A model generated the notes under the pieces. The model was not told the origin of the DNA, did no database searches, and worked only from the letters and a program-made list of their open reading frames with translations. From Nitrospinota bacterium (GTDB taxonomy: Bacteria; Nitrospinota_A; UBA7883; JACRLM01), in NCBI GenBank assembly GCA_015231995.1, contig JADGAO010000049.1, positions 1-15,955 on the forward strand: a DNA stretch of 15,955 bases, read 5' to 3'. Made by a program: the position numbers and the translations under genes. Positions within the stretch are counted from its first letter, which is position 1. The number at the start of each line of letters is the position of its first letter. Of this stretch, positions 1-8,484 are shown piece after piece.

Positions 1-3
1 AGT

Positions 4-31
4 TGTCATTCTGAGCGATAGCGAAGAATCT
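4..31 (+). repeat. Half-copy of TGTCATTCTGAG intergenic repeat
   Basis: The sequence opens with TGTCATTCTGAG followed by AGCGAAGAATCT. The same two blocks recur in the paired units near 14.1-14.2 kb. No matching right-hand half (CTCAGGATGACA) is visible here, so this is a truncated or solo end of the same dispersed element. The following 60-125 stretch is C/G-rich with short CCCCTC/GAGGGG self-complementary blocks and holds no convincing gene. Confidence 0.6.
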
Positions 32-129
32 CTCCTCAACTTCGGAATACGGGTTTATTTCACCCACCCCCTACCCCCTCCCCTCAAGGGAGGGGTGAAA
101 TAAGACAGTCCTTCCCCTCAAGTGGGGTG

Positions 130-164
130 AAAAAAGTGGCGCCCTCACCGGCGCAAATCGCCAC
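130..164 (-). terminator. Candidate intrinsic terminator after the DUF2442 gene
   Basis: On the minus strand GTGGCG and CGCCAC can form a 6-bp stem around a GC-rich 17-nt loop, followed at once by six T residues. It lies about 75 bases past the DUF2442 stop codon, a reasonable place to end that transcript. The long loop makes it a moderate rather than strong call. Confidence 0.4.
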
Positions 165-237
165 ACTCTCTAGCAAAGGTGGAGGTGAAAGCCGCTGGGC
201 GCTCACTCCACAATTGCCCCGGCGTTCAGGATCGAAG

Positions 238-537
238 TTAGCCTTTTCCGATTTCGTCGTAAATGGCGTCCGGGGCAATGTCCAGCCCGCCCGGCCAAGT
301 TGGGGCGCCGCAATCCAGATAAACCTTGTTGAACAAATCATGGTCGCGTAACGAGGCGAAAACCCCGGCAGGCTCATCCATTATCATCGGGTTCAAATCA
401 ACTTCGCCTCTCGCCCCGTCAACAAACTTTACAGCCAGCCGGTATCCGCTCAATGGTACAACTTCAACAATCCGCCACGGCGAGGATGGAGTTATTCCAA
501 CGGTTGAATCTTCCGAGGGATCCGCTTTTGTTGGCAT
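238..537 (-). CDS. DUF2442 domain protein
   Basis: A small soluble protein of about 99 residues. After a low-complexity leader, the segment beginning WRIVEVVPLSGYRL, continuing through VKFVDGARGEVDLNP and ending in GGLDIAPDAIYDEI matches the general layout of the DUF2442 family: alternating beta strands, a DGxxGxVDL block and a C-terminal D-x-x-P-D-xLYDEI block. Family members are commonly encoded directly after a DUF4160 protein, as here, and such pairs are often discussed as toxin/antitoxin-like, but no biochemical role is established. I chose ATG 537 because a GGAGG lies at 548-552, 10 bases upstream. A TTG at 546 is possible but sits against that site. The gene overlaps the broken DUF4160 frame by about 46 bases. 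The reading frame is intact although its partner is not. Confidence 0.75.
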   Translation of the reverse strand: MPTKADPSEDSTVGITPSSPWRIVEVVPLSGYRLAVKFVDGARGEVDLNPMIMDEPAGVFASLRDHDLFNKVYLDCGAPTWPGGLDIAPDAIYDEIGKG

Positions 538-752
538 AAATCCCAATCCTCCATCAACTCATCACGATGTAACGCCGCCCATTCCTTAACCAGCGAATAA
601 GCCCTGGCAGACAAGGAACCGCGCAATATCTCCAATGTATCTATTCCGATAAGAGCCTCTTGTTCCCCATATAGGGCATGGAAATGGGGTGGAGCGTGCT
701 ATCGCCAAAACATCTGCACCGCGATTCCATAAAACATGCTGATAGTAGGTAT
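492..752 (-). pseudogene. DUF4160 protein gene, broken by in-frame TAG
   Basis: Reading the minus strand from 752 gives I-P-T-I-S-M-F-Y-G-I-A-V-Q-M-F-W-R, then a TAG stop (701-699), then HAPPHFHALYGE and a long intact tail through TLEILRGSLSARA, EWAALHRDELMEDW and IQPLE to TAA at 494-492. The PPHFHA motif and the RALxLVxEWxxLHxxEL pattern are hallmarks of DUF4160. The residue at the stop is normally acidic (E/D before H-x-P-P-H-F-H), so a single GAG to TAG change explains it. The expected initiator ATG before PTIS is ATA here, a second lesion. An internal ATG exists at 737. TAG is used as a genuine stop by other genes in the window (fliL, fliP), so recoding is unlikely. The frame overlaps the start of the DUF2442 gene, the usual pairing for this family. 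Confidence 0.75.
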
Positions 753-759
753 AGGATTA

Positions 760-778
760 TTTTGCGCCCGGCGCAAAA
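760..778. other. Perfect hairpin between fliA and the DUF4160 remnant
   Basis: TTTTGCGC and GCGCAAAA form an 8-bp perfect inverted repeat around CCG. It lies about 29 bases past the fliA stop on the minus strand and just before the start of the DUF4160 remnant. It lacks a following T-run on either strand, so it is not a classical terminator. It could slow or end fliA transcription or be an operator for the small gene pair. Confidence 0.45.
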
Positions 779-806
779 GCGGGTCAAGCGGAAGCTGGCC
801 GGAGGC

Positions 807-1610
<804 letters not shown>

Positions 1611-1637
1611 CTATCGCCCGATTATCTCAATCCTGTA

Positions 1638-1667
1638 ATTATACGTTCAACGATGACGGGGTGTAAA
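1638..1667 (-). promoter_or_regulatory. Sigma-70-like promoter upstream of fliA
   Basis: On the minus strand TTTACA (1667-1662) and a perfect TATAAT (1643-1638) are separated by 18 bases. The predicted start lies near 1631, about 20 bases before the fliA ATG at 1610. This would allow fliA expression apart from the long upstream operon. Called by eye from consensus match only. Confidence 0.45.
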
Positions 1668-1700
1668 GCGCGAGGCGCCAATTTTGCGCGGTCCGGCCCT

Positions 1701-1931
1701 TCACCGCCGGTCCTCTCCCTTTTTGCCGTAGGTGGCCGCCGGGGTGACGGCCGGGCCGTCGAAAATTATAACGGCCAGCACCCTTCCCACAATGGCCCCG
1801 GCAACACCGGCCACAGCGGCTCTCGTCAACGCCGTCATGATGGTGGAGCCGGTGTACATGGACACAAACCCCGCCACGCCGAACGCAAAGGCGCCGATCG
1901 CCCCTGAAAACCGTAAGGTGAAATCTTTCAT
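1701..1931 (-). CDS. Small two-helix membrane protein in flagellar operon
   Basis: 76 residues, function not recognised. Residues about 8-28 (SGAIGAFAFGVAGFVSMYTGS) and 34-58 (rich in A, G and V, ending AVIIF) form two hydrophobic glycine/alanine-rich segments, probably a membrane hairpin. The C-terminus is hydrophilic and charged (KKGEDRR). It sits between flhG and fliA on the same strand, so it may be co-expressed with the polar placement genes, but no motif ties it to flagella. The ribosome binding site before ATG 1931 is poor. The coding assignment rests on frame integrity, membrane-like composition and position. It shows no similarity I can name. Confidence 0.6.
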   Translation of the reverse strand: MKDFTLRFSGAIGAFAFGVAGFVSMYTGSTIMTALTRAAVAGVAGAIVGRVLAVIIFDGPAVTPAATYGKKGEDRR

Positions 1932-2029
1932 CTCAGATCACGCTTGTCTAAAATTTTTCCCTGAAACACGTTCATAAACCCTTGCCAATGGGAATCGGGT
2001 CAGGCCTGTGTGTCTGCCCTCTCTCATGC

Positions 2030-2051
2030 GGGCGAACACGCAGGTTCGCCC
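2030..2051. repeat. Palindromic GGGCGAAC...GTTCGCCC intergenic repeat
   Basis: GGGCGAAC and GTTCGCCC form a perfect 8-bp stem around a 6-base loop, 11 bases after the flhG stop on the minus strand. Short palindromes of this type (GGGCGAACACGCAGGTTCGCCC-like) are widely seen between genes of environmental bacteria. It is not followed by a T-run, but the hairpin could attenuate or stabilise transcript ends between flhG and the small membrane protein gene. Confidence 0.6.
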
Positions 2052-2062
2052 CTACTTTTAGT

Positions 2063-2932
2063 TCAGGCGCGCATCGCCAGCATCCTGTCCCAACCTATCT
2101 GAGCCGCAGGCAGGGTGTCCACCAGAGTCCGGGCTATCTTGCGGACAGCCTCCGCCGCCCCGCAACCGGGATACCGCTCGGTGAAAAGCCTCTGTTCACG
2201 CACCGATTTTACCACCATCTCGTCGTAAGGTATGCTTCCGAGAAGTTCGATGGCGATGTTGAGGTTGAACCTGTCGGAGACCTGTTCGAGCCGCCGATGC
2301 ACTATCTCCCCGTCGCGCCTGCCGGATACGCTGTTGACGATGAGGCGGAACCTGCGCTGGCCGTAGTCGCGGGAAAGTATTTTCATCAGCGCATAGGCGT
2401 CGGCGAACGCGGTCGGCTCGGTGTTGGTTATCACCGCCACTTCGTTGGCCGCAGAGCAGAAGTACATGACGTTGGCCGAGATTCCGGCGCCGATGTCGAA
2501 GAGCACGTAGTCGTAGTCCGCTTCGAGGGCCTCAAGCTCCGTTTTGAGAGCCAGCATCTCCTCGCCGTTAAGCTCGCTGTATTTCCTGTGGCCCGATCCG
2601 GCGGGTAGCACGTCAATGCCGCCCGGCCCACGGATGATGACCTCCTCTATCGTCTTCTCGCCGCTGATGACATGTTGCATGTTGAACCTGGGAGCCAGCC
2701 CCAGCAGTATGTGGACGTTGCCCAGCCCCATGTCCGCGTCGAACACCAGCACGCGCTTGCCCGCAGAGGCCAGCGTGTAGGCGAGGTTGGCGACGAAATT
2801 GGTCTTCCCCACCCCGCCCTTGCCGGAGGCCACCGCAAGACCGCGTATTTTCCCCGTCCCTATGGCGGGCCGCCCGGAGGTTTTCAGCGAAACGCCCCTT
2901 GAAAATTTTCTCAATCCATCCGCCTGATCCAT
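2063..2932 (-). CDS. flhG: MinD-like ATPase FlhG (flagellar number/placement)
   Basis: 289 residues, a MinD/ParA-type P-loop ATPase that controls flagellar number and location together with FlhF. The N-terminus MDQADGLRKF carries the DQAxxLR motif known in FlhG to stimulate the FlhF GTPase. The deviant Walker A motif SGKGGVGKTN is at residues 36-45, with signature lysine K38. Then come VLVFDADMGLGN at 61-72 and a Walker B/switch II region around LFDIGAGIS at 144-152. The last is a slight variant of the usual D-T/S-G-A-G. The C-terminal basic/hydrophobic stretch may supply membrane binding. ATG 2932 follows an AGGAG about 9 bases upstream. It lies 47 bases after flhF on the same strand, the conserved flhF-flhG order of polarly flagellated bacteria. 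Also named fleN or ylxH in other species. Confidence 0.93.
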   Translation of the reverse strand: MDQADGLRKFSRGVSLKTSGRPAIGTGKIRGLAVASGKGGVGKTNFVANLAYTLASAGKRVLVFDADMGLGNVHILLGLAPRFNMQHVISGEKTIEEVIIRGPGGIDVLPAGSGHRKYSELNGEEMLALKTELEALEADYDYVLFDIGAGISANVMYFCSAANEVAVITNTEPTAFADAYALMKILSRDYGQRRFRLIVNSVSGRRDGEIVHRRLEQVSDRFNLNIAIELLGSIPYDEMVVKSVREQRLFTERYPGCGAAEAVRKIARTLVDTLPAAQIGWDRMLAMRA

Positions 2933-2979
2933 TTTCCTGTTCTCCTAATCTATTTTCACGCCTTGCGGCTATCGTTAAA

Positions 2980-4233
2980 CTACGTTGTGAAAAGCCCGTT
3001 GATGAGCCTTTTGGCTCCCGCCTCTTCCATATCCTCCGGCACACGCTGGCCTGTCGTGAAATACGCTACGGGCAGGCCCGTCTTGACACTCTGGTTAAAC
3101 ACCGGCCCCATCTGCGCCGCCTCGTCGAGTTTCGTGAACACGATGCTCGACAGAGAGAGGGCCGAAAAGTTTCTTATCGCTTCTTCCATCTGCCGCTCGG
3201 ACGATGAGGCCGACAGGGTCATCTTCACATCCACCGACGGATGTCCGCTGAAAAACTCCGCCAGCTCGCCTATCTGCTCGCGGTCGCGCTGACCTCTGCC
3301 AGCCGTGTCTATCAGGATGACATCGAGCCCTTTGCGAAGGTGGAGGGCGCGGCCAAGGTCGTGCGGCGTAAGAACCACGTCTATGGGGATGTTAAGTATC
3401 TTCGCGTATATCTTGAGCTGTTCGACAGCGGCTATGCGGTATGTGTCTATCGTGGCAAGCCCGACTTTCAATCCTTCACCGGCGAGCCTCGCGGCGAGTT
3501 TAGCCACGGTCGTGGTCTTGCCGACGCCGGTGGGGCCGACCAGCGCGACGGCCTTTGGCCCGGCGGAGGGGTCTTCGGATTTGGTTATCCAGCCGCCAAA
3601 CACCATCGTGTCGCGCATCCGGGCGGCGGCGAGGTGGATGAGCGTCCTGATATCCGGCTCGCGCCCGTCGGCGCTTTTCATTATTTCGTCAATGAGCGCC
3701 TGGGCGTATTCCCCGGCAACGCCCCTGTCCTTGAGTATGCGGAAGAGGGCAATCAGATTCTTGCCCATTTTCATTTCTTTTTCGGACATGGACCTGTCCA
3801 TCAGGTGATAGACCAGCGATTTCAATTCCCGCAGGTCTTCGGCGACGCTCAGGGGCATTTTCTCCCTTTCGGCGCCCTGCGAAATGCCGTCGAGGTTTTT
3901 CCTGATAGCCTCGACCCCATCAAGGATAGGCTCCAGCGCGGCCACAGTGCCTTCCAGTATCTTCCTGGCCTCCTGCGCTTCTCCCTGTCCACGATCCTGG
4001 CGTTCCTGACGTTCCGGCCTCTCCTCGACGTAGTTTTTCTTTTTCGCGGGTTTGGGAGCGCCCGAAGAAGCCGCAGTCACCTCGAACACCTGCCTGCCGA
4101 ACAACCCGAAAGCCCCCTCCCCTTTACGCACCTGGCGCGCGCCGAGGATCACCGCTTCCGGCCCCAGGTCGCTTTTCACCATGCGAAGGGCTTCGCCCAT
4201 GTCCACGGCTTCGTATCGTTTAACCTGCATCAT
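2980..4233 (-). CDS. flhF: SRP-type GTPase FlhF (polar flagellar localisation)
   Basis: 417 residues, third member of the SRP GTPase family with Ffh and FtsY. It recruits early flagellar parts to the cell pole. The N-terminal basic B domain begins MQVKRYEAVDMGEALRMVK and continues through a charged Q/E/R-rich linker (about 55-95). The N domain covers about 125-215. The G domain has the P-loop GPTGVGKTTT at 233-242, DTYRIAAVEQLKIYA near 263-277, DTAGR at 309-313 and TKLD at 367-370. Two adjacent ATGs lie at 4233 and 4230, with AAGGGAG 10-13 bases before them, directly after the flhA stop. The 15-base gap to flhA implies one transcript. The residues that make the FlhG-stimulated GTPase active are in place. 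Confidence 0.95.
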   Translation of the reverse strand: MMQVKRYEAVDMGEALRMVKSDLGPEAVILGARQVRKGEGAFGLFGRQVFEVTAASSGAPKPAKKKNYVEERPERQERQDRGQGEAQEARKILEGTVAALEPILDGVEAIRKNLDGISQGAEREKMPLSVAEDLRELKSLVYHLMDRSMSEKEMKMGKNLIALFRILKDRGVAGEYAQALIDEIMKSADGREPDIRTLIHLAAARMRDTMVFGGWITKSEDPSAGPKAVALVGPTGVGKTTTVAKLAARLAGEGLKVGLATIDTYRIAAVEQLKIYAKILNIPIDVVLTPHDLGRALHLRKGLDVILIDTAGRGQRDREQIGELAEFFSGHPSVDVKMTLSASSSERQMEEAIRNFSALSLSSIVFTKLDEAAQMGPVFNQSVKTGLPVAYFTTGQRVPEDMEEAGAKRLINGLFTT

Positions 4234-4248
4234 GAGCTTTCGGCTCCC

Positions 4249-6324
4249 TTATATTTTTGCGACGGCGAGGTTTTGCAACTTCACGTCCATCGCCACTTCG
4301 TTGTGTGAGAGCACGGTCAAATTCGGGATGTGCCGCTCCATCATCTTCCTGATGTGCATCCGCACGGCAGGGCCGGTAAGAAGGACCGGCGAGGCCCCTA
4401 TCGCGTCGAATTTGCCTATATTCGCCTTGAGAACCTCGATGAGCTTCTGCGCCGCCTTCGGATCGAGCGCAAGATAGGAGCCGTGGTCTGTGACCTTTAT
4501 GGCCCGGAGCACAACCTCTTCCGTCTGCGGATCGAGGGTTATGACGTAAAGCGACCCGTCCGCCGACTTGAGCGATTTGCATATCTGCCGCGACATGGCG
4601 GAGCGGACGTATTCGGTGAGAATGTCCGTGTCCTTGGTGATGGAGGCCCAGTCGGCCAGCGTCTCCAGTATCGTGTGCAGGTCGCGGATGGAGACCTCCT
4701 CGCGCAAAAGGTTCTGCAAAACCTTCTGCGTCTGCCCCAGCGTGAGTTGGCCGGGGATAAGCTCCTCGACAACCTTCGGGTTGGTTTCCTTGAAGGTGTC
4801 TATGAGGCTCTGGGTCTCCTGGCGTCCCATAAGCTGGCTCGAATGCCTGCGTATGATCTCTTTTATGTGCGTGGTGATGACCGTGGCCGTGTCCACCACG
4901 GTGTACCCGCTCATGCGGGCGCGTTCTTTGTTGGAGTCGCTCACCCAAAGGGCGGGCAGGCCGAAAGTGGGGTCGCGCGTCTCCACGCCGGGTATTTTGG
5001 CAACGCCGGTGCCGGGGTCTATGGCAAGGTGATGGTTCATCCAGAGGTCTCCACGCGCCACTTCCACCCCTTTGATGAGGATGGAATACTCGTTTGACTT
5101 CAGCTGGAGGTTGTCGCGTATGTGCATGGGCGGCACGATGATGCCCATCTCCAGCGCGAACTGCCTGCGAAGCGATTTTATGCGCTCCAACAACTCGCCG
5201 TCCTGCGCCTGATCCACCAGCGGGATCAGCTCGTAGCCGATCTCCAACTCCAGGGTATCGAGCGGTAGCAGGGCTTCCACTTTTTCCTGCGGCGGCGCCG
5301 AGGCGGCTTTTTCCGCTTCTTTTTTCTCTATAGCGACAGCCTCGTCCTCGGCCTGGCTAAGAAGGTAGGCAAGCCCTCCAGCCCCTGTTCCAAGCGCCAT
5401 GAACGCCACAGTCGGCATCCCGGGCACAAGGGCCATGAACAGCAGGAACCCGGAGGCTATCCCCATTGCGCGGGGGCTTACGAACAGCTGATCCACCAAA
5501 TCCTTGCCGAGGTTGGCCGAACCGGCGGTCCGTGTCACTATCAAGCCGGAGGCGGTGGAGATCAGAAGCGTGGGCAGTTGCGCCACAAGCCCGTCGCCGA
5601 TGGTGAGTATCATATAAACGCTGGCCGCGTCCGCCATCGGCATTCCCTGTTGGAAAACGCCGATGGTAAACCCGGCCACTATGTTGACTATTGTAATCAT
5701 GATGCCGGCCACGGCGTCGCCGCGCACGAACTTGAGCGCGCCATCCATGGAGCCGTAGAAAGTCGCTTCGTCTTCCAGAGCCTTGCGCCTGGCGCGCGCG
5801 TCCGTCTCGGTGATTAGCCCTGCGTTAAGGTCGGCGTCTATGCTCATCTGTTTGCCGGGCATGGCGTCGAGGGTGAAACGGGCCGCAACCTCGGATATGC
5901 GGGTCGCGCCCTGGGTGATGACCTTGAAGTTGATGATGACGAGTATCGTAAAGACAACCGCGCCAACCACATAGTTGCCGCCCACGACGAACAGGCCGAA
6001 CGCCTCGATCACTTTGCCCGCCGCGTCCGTCCCTTCGTTGCCGTGCAGGAGCACAAGCCGGGTGGTGGCCACGTTCAAGGAGAGCCTGTACAGAGTCGTG
6101 ATAAGAAGGAGCGAAGGGAACACCGCAAACTGCAGTGGGCTTTTTATATAAACAACCACAAGCAATATCACCATCGAGATGGTGATGGAAAACGCAAGAA
6201 GCACATCGAGAAGGAACGGAGGCAAGGGAATGACCATCACGACCATGATGCCGACAATAAGTATGGCAAGACCTATATCGGCGTGTTTGGAGAACCCATC
6301 CATTCTCGCTTGAGCAGTCGCCAT
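4249..6324 (-). CDS. flhA: Flagellar type III export apparatus protein FlhA
   Basis: 691 residues, the usual size. It forms the nonameric export gate in the inner membrane and the cytoplasmic ring that receives substrates and chaperones. About eight hydrophobic segments fill residues 17-320. Between them lies the FHIPEP-family signature (RFTLDAMPGKQMSIDADLN, 149-167). The soluble C-terminal domain (about 345-691) contains the expected GYELIPLVD and later VLLTGPAVRMHIRKMMERH blocks. ATG 6324 is favoured because AAAGGGAG and a second AGG precede it. A second ATG at residue 8 is possible. It is 126 bases downstream of flhB, the widest gap in this part of the operon. That gap has no convincing promoter by eye. 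Confidence 0.97.
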   Translation of the reverse strand: MATAQARMDGFSKHADIGLAILIVGIMVVMVIPLPPFLLDVLLAFSITISMVILLVVVYIKSPLQFAVFPSLLLITTLYRLSLNVATTRLVLLHGNEGTDAAGKVIEAFGLFVVGGNYVVGAVVFTILVIINFKVITQGATRISEVAARFTLDAMPGKQMSIDADLNAGLITETDARARRKALEDEATFYGSMDGALKFVRGDAVAGIMITIVNIVAGFTIGVFQQGMPMADAASVYMILTIGDGLVAQLPTLLISTASGLIVTRTAGSANLGKDLVDQLFVSPRAMGIASGFLLFMALVPGMPTVAFMALGTGAGGLAYLLSQAEDEAVAIEKKEAEKAASAPPQEKVEALLPLDTLELEIGYELIPLVDQAQDGELLERIKSLRRQFALEMGIIVPPMHIRDNLQLKSNEYSILIKGVEVARGDLWMNHHLAIDPGTGVAKIPGVETRDPTFGLPALWVSDSNKERARMSGYTVVDTATVITTHIKEIIRRHSSQLMGRQETQSLIDTFKETNPKVVEELIPGQLTLGQTQKVLQNLLREEVSIRDLHTILETLADWASITKDTDILTEYVRSAMSRQICKSLKSADGSLYVITLDPQTEEVVLRAIKVTDHGSYLALDPKAAQKLIEVLKANIGKFDAIGASPVLLTGPAVRMHIRKMMERHIPNLTVLSHNEVAMDVKLQNLAVAKI

Positions 6325-6450
6325 TTTGCCTAAAACTCCCTTTTCGCCAGATTATTGGCGCAATCAGCGTCATTTTCCCGGCGCGCCAAACTCTTGACGC
6401 CCAAGGCCCCTGTCGCCGATTTATTCAATTTCAACTCTAAACGTCCTGTT

Positions 6451-7518
6451 TTAGAAGGTCTTATTCTTAAGCTTGTAGATGTAAGCCAGTATTTCCGCCA
6501 CGGCTTTGTACATCGTTTCCGGTATCACTTCTCCTATATCCACTGTCTTAAACAATGTTTGTGCCAATGGCTTGTCTTCCATGATGGGGATTTTGTGTTC
6601 TTTTGCGATTTCCCGTATTTTCAGGGCCACATAGCCGGAGCCTTTGGCGATAACCATAGGGGCCACGTCCTTGTTGCGCTCGTATTTGATGGCGATGGAG
6701 AGGTGGGTGGGGTTGGTGATGATGACCTCCGCCTCCGGCACTTTGGACATCATGCGGGAGCGGAACATCTCGAACTGTTTCTGGCGTATCCTGGCTTTTA
6801 TCCGTGGGTCGCCCTCCATGTCTTTGCGTTCGTCTATCACCTCTTGCTTGGTCATTTTCAGGTTTTTGTTGTACTGGTAACGCTGGTATGCGTAGTCCAC
6901 ACCCGCAATTACGGCAAGCACCGCTATAACCTTGATGAACAGGTAATACGCCTCGTCGGCCACCATCAACAACGCCTGTTCCACCGGAAGTTCCATGAGG
7001 TTGGGCGCCATCTCCCACTGCCCTGCGAGGCTCAGATAGACCGTCACGCCTACCACGGCGATCTTGCCCATGGATTTGAACAGGTTGACGAACCCATCCA
7101 CGCTGACAATCTTTTTGAAACCCTCCAGAGGGTTTAGTTTGTTGAACTTGAGAGAGAGAGGCTCCCAACTGAGCAAAAATCCGTCGTTCTGCCAGTAGTT
7201 GACCATGACCCCCACCACCGCGACGGAAAAGAGAACTGGAGCCAGCAGATAAAACAGTTTCTCCAGCGTCACCTTTAAAAGGTGGTGCATGGAGTCCTCC
7301 GTGACGACATACGACCCGGAGGCGGAAAAATACTCCCTCCACAAGTCCAGCACGCCGTTAATGAACGACATCCCGAAGAAGGTGAAGAAAATAAGGCTTG
7401 TCAGTATGACTGCAACGGAGTTGACCTCCATGCTTTTGGCCACCTGCCCCTTCTCGCGGGTCTTCTGGATTTTACGATCGGTTGCGTTCTCTGTACGCGA
7501 TTCCTGGTCTTCAGCCAT
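6451..7518 (-). CDS. flhB: Flagellar export switch protein FlhB
   Basis: 355 residues. It switches export from rod/hook to filament substrates. The N-terminal cytoplasmic start has the family motif ENATDRKIQKTREKGQVAKS (11-30), followed by four transmembrane segments (about 33-55, 87-107, 150-170, 188-210). The cytoplasmic domain has the autocleavage motif NPTH at residues 269-272 and downstream AKGSGYVALKIREIAKEHKIP. All the features needed for self-cleavage are present. ATG 7518 is preceded by AAGGTG about 7 bases upstream. The upstream gap to fliR is almost wholly filled by a 148-bp inverted-repeat element, so the ribosome site lies only a few bases from the element's end. Confidence 0.96.
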   Translation of the reverse strand: MAEDQESRTENATDRKIQKTREKGQVAKSMEVNSVAVILTSLIFFTFFGMSFINGVLDLWREYFSASGSYVVTEDSMHHLLKVTLEKLFYLLAPVLFSVAVVGVMVNYWQNDGFLLSWEPLSLKFNKLNPLEGFKKIVSVDGFVNLFKSMGKIAVVGVTVYLSLAGQWEMAPNLMELPVEQALLMVADEAYYLFIKVIAVLAVIAGVDYAYQRYQYNKNLKMTKQEVIDERKDMEGDPRIKARIRQKQFEMFRSRMMSKVPEAEVIITNPTHLSIAIKYERNKDVAPMVIAKGSGYVALKIREIAKEHKIPIMEDKPLAQTLFKTVDIGEVIPETMYKAVAEILAYIYKLKNKTF

Positions 7519-7534
7519 GCCTCTTCACCTTTTT

Positions 7535-7682
7535 GGGGCTGTCTCCCAAATGCTCGGCGTGGGTGTTCTTCACCCCGCCGTCCTTAAGGAAGAATAAACT
7601 CACGTTAAACGACAAGGAGTTCGAGGTGAAGAACACCTCGAACAACGTTTGTAGCTTCTGGTTTACCATTTGGGACAGCCCC
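7535..7682. repeat. 148-bp MITE-like element with terminal inverted repeats
   Basis: The ends are GGGGCTGTCTCCCAAATG (7535-7552) and CATTTGGGACAGCCCC (7667-7682), inverted copies of each other apart from a 2-base gap. Two internal hairpins are visible. CGGCGTGGGTG-TTCTT-CACCCCGCCG (about 7555-7580) has one bulged base. TTCGAGGTG-AAGAA-CACCTCGAA (7620-7642) has a perfect 9-bp stem. No open reading frame of note is inside. It occupies nearly the whole fliR-flhB gap. Diverged copies occur near 11.1 kb and 14.3 kb, so this is a dispersed non-coding family rather than a unique regulatory leader. Confidence 0.75.
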
Positions 7683-7695
7683 TCTTTCCGGCTTT

Positions 7696-8478
7696 TCAGC
7701 GCATCGCGTTAAAAAGAAGCGTCATGCTCTGGCTCATCTCGCCCATCAACCTTTGCACATACATGGAGAAGGCGGGCATGGAGAACGCTATAGTCAGCAT
7801 CCCGACCGTGATGGTGAAGGGAAAACCGACCGCGAAGATGTTCAGTTGCGGCACAGTGCGCGCCATAAGGCCCATCGCGGCCTGTTGTATAAGAAGCGTA
7901 ACGGTGACGGGCGCGGCTATCTGCGCCGAAGCGGTGAGCGCGGCCCTCATGCCGTTTACGAATATCTCCCCGAACCCCGCCCCCGGATGGAACCCTCCGA
8001 TGGGCAGGATCGCAAAACTGTCCGATATGCCCATCAACATCATGTGGTGGGCGTTGAACGCGAGCAGTAGGAGCATCGTGGTTATGTTGAGCAACTGCGT
8101 GGTGACGGAGACCTGCGCTCCGGTGGTTGGGTCAATGACGTTGACGATGCCGAAGCCTATCTGGAAGTCAATGAAACTGCCCGCAATCTGGACTGCGGAG
8201 AGCATCAGGTTTATCAGGAACGCCGTCGAGATTCCTATCATCGCCTCGCCTGCGATGAGAACCGCCATTTGGAGAAGGTCCATGTCCACGCTGACGGCCT
8301 TCGTGTCCAGCAGAGGGAATATGATCGCCGCCGTTACCGCCGACAGGCCGATCTTGACCTGCCTGGGCATGTTCGCCGCGCCCAGCATCGGCAGGAACAC
8401 GATCATGGACGAAACTCTGGTGAGCACCAGCAGGTAGGCCTGCAACCATTCGATCCTGAAGGGAAACAGGTCGGGCAC
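7696..8478 (-). CDS. fliR: Flagellar export gate protein FliR
   Basis: 260 residues, standard length. It forms the FliP5-FliQ4-FliR1 pore of the flagellar type III export gate. Six hydrophobic segments are visible. Family-typical stretches include RVSSMIVFLPMLG near the N-terminus, GEAMIGIS, and AGSFIDFQIGFGIVNVIDPT around residues 99-118, followed by the conserved NAHHMMLMG-type helix. The start is GTG 8478, only 6 bases after the fliQ stop, with AAGG about 9 bases ahead. Downstream it is separated from flhB by the 148-bp repeat element. Confidence 0.95.
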   Translation of the reverse strand: MPDLFPFRIEWLQAYLLVLTRVSSMIVFLPMLGAANMPRQVKIGLSAVTAAIIFPLLDTKAVSVDMDLLQMAVLIAGEAMIGISTAFLINLMLSAVQIAGSFIDFQIGFGIVNVIDPTTGAQVSVTTQLLNITTMLLLLAFNAHHMMLMGISDSFAILPIGGFHPGAGFGEIFVNGMRAALTASAQIAAPVTVTLLIQQAAMGLMARTVPQLNIFAVGFPFTITVGMLTIAFSMPAFSMYVQRLMGEMSQSMTLLFNAMR

Positions 8479-8484
8479 GGCCGT

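Noticed and set aside
1..237. Short open frames in the C/G-rich left edge (84-377 minus, 127-351 plus)
   Set aside because: They cross repeat sequence, the terminator and the DUF2442 gene in the wrong frame.
3241..4308. 355-codon plus-strand open frame
   Set aside because: Exact shadow of flhF, whose GTPase motifs are unmistakable on the minus strand.
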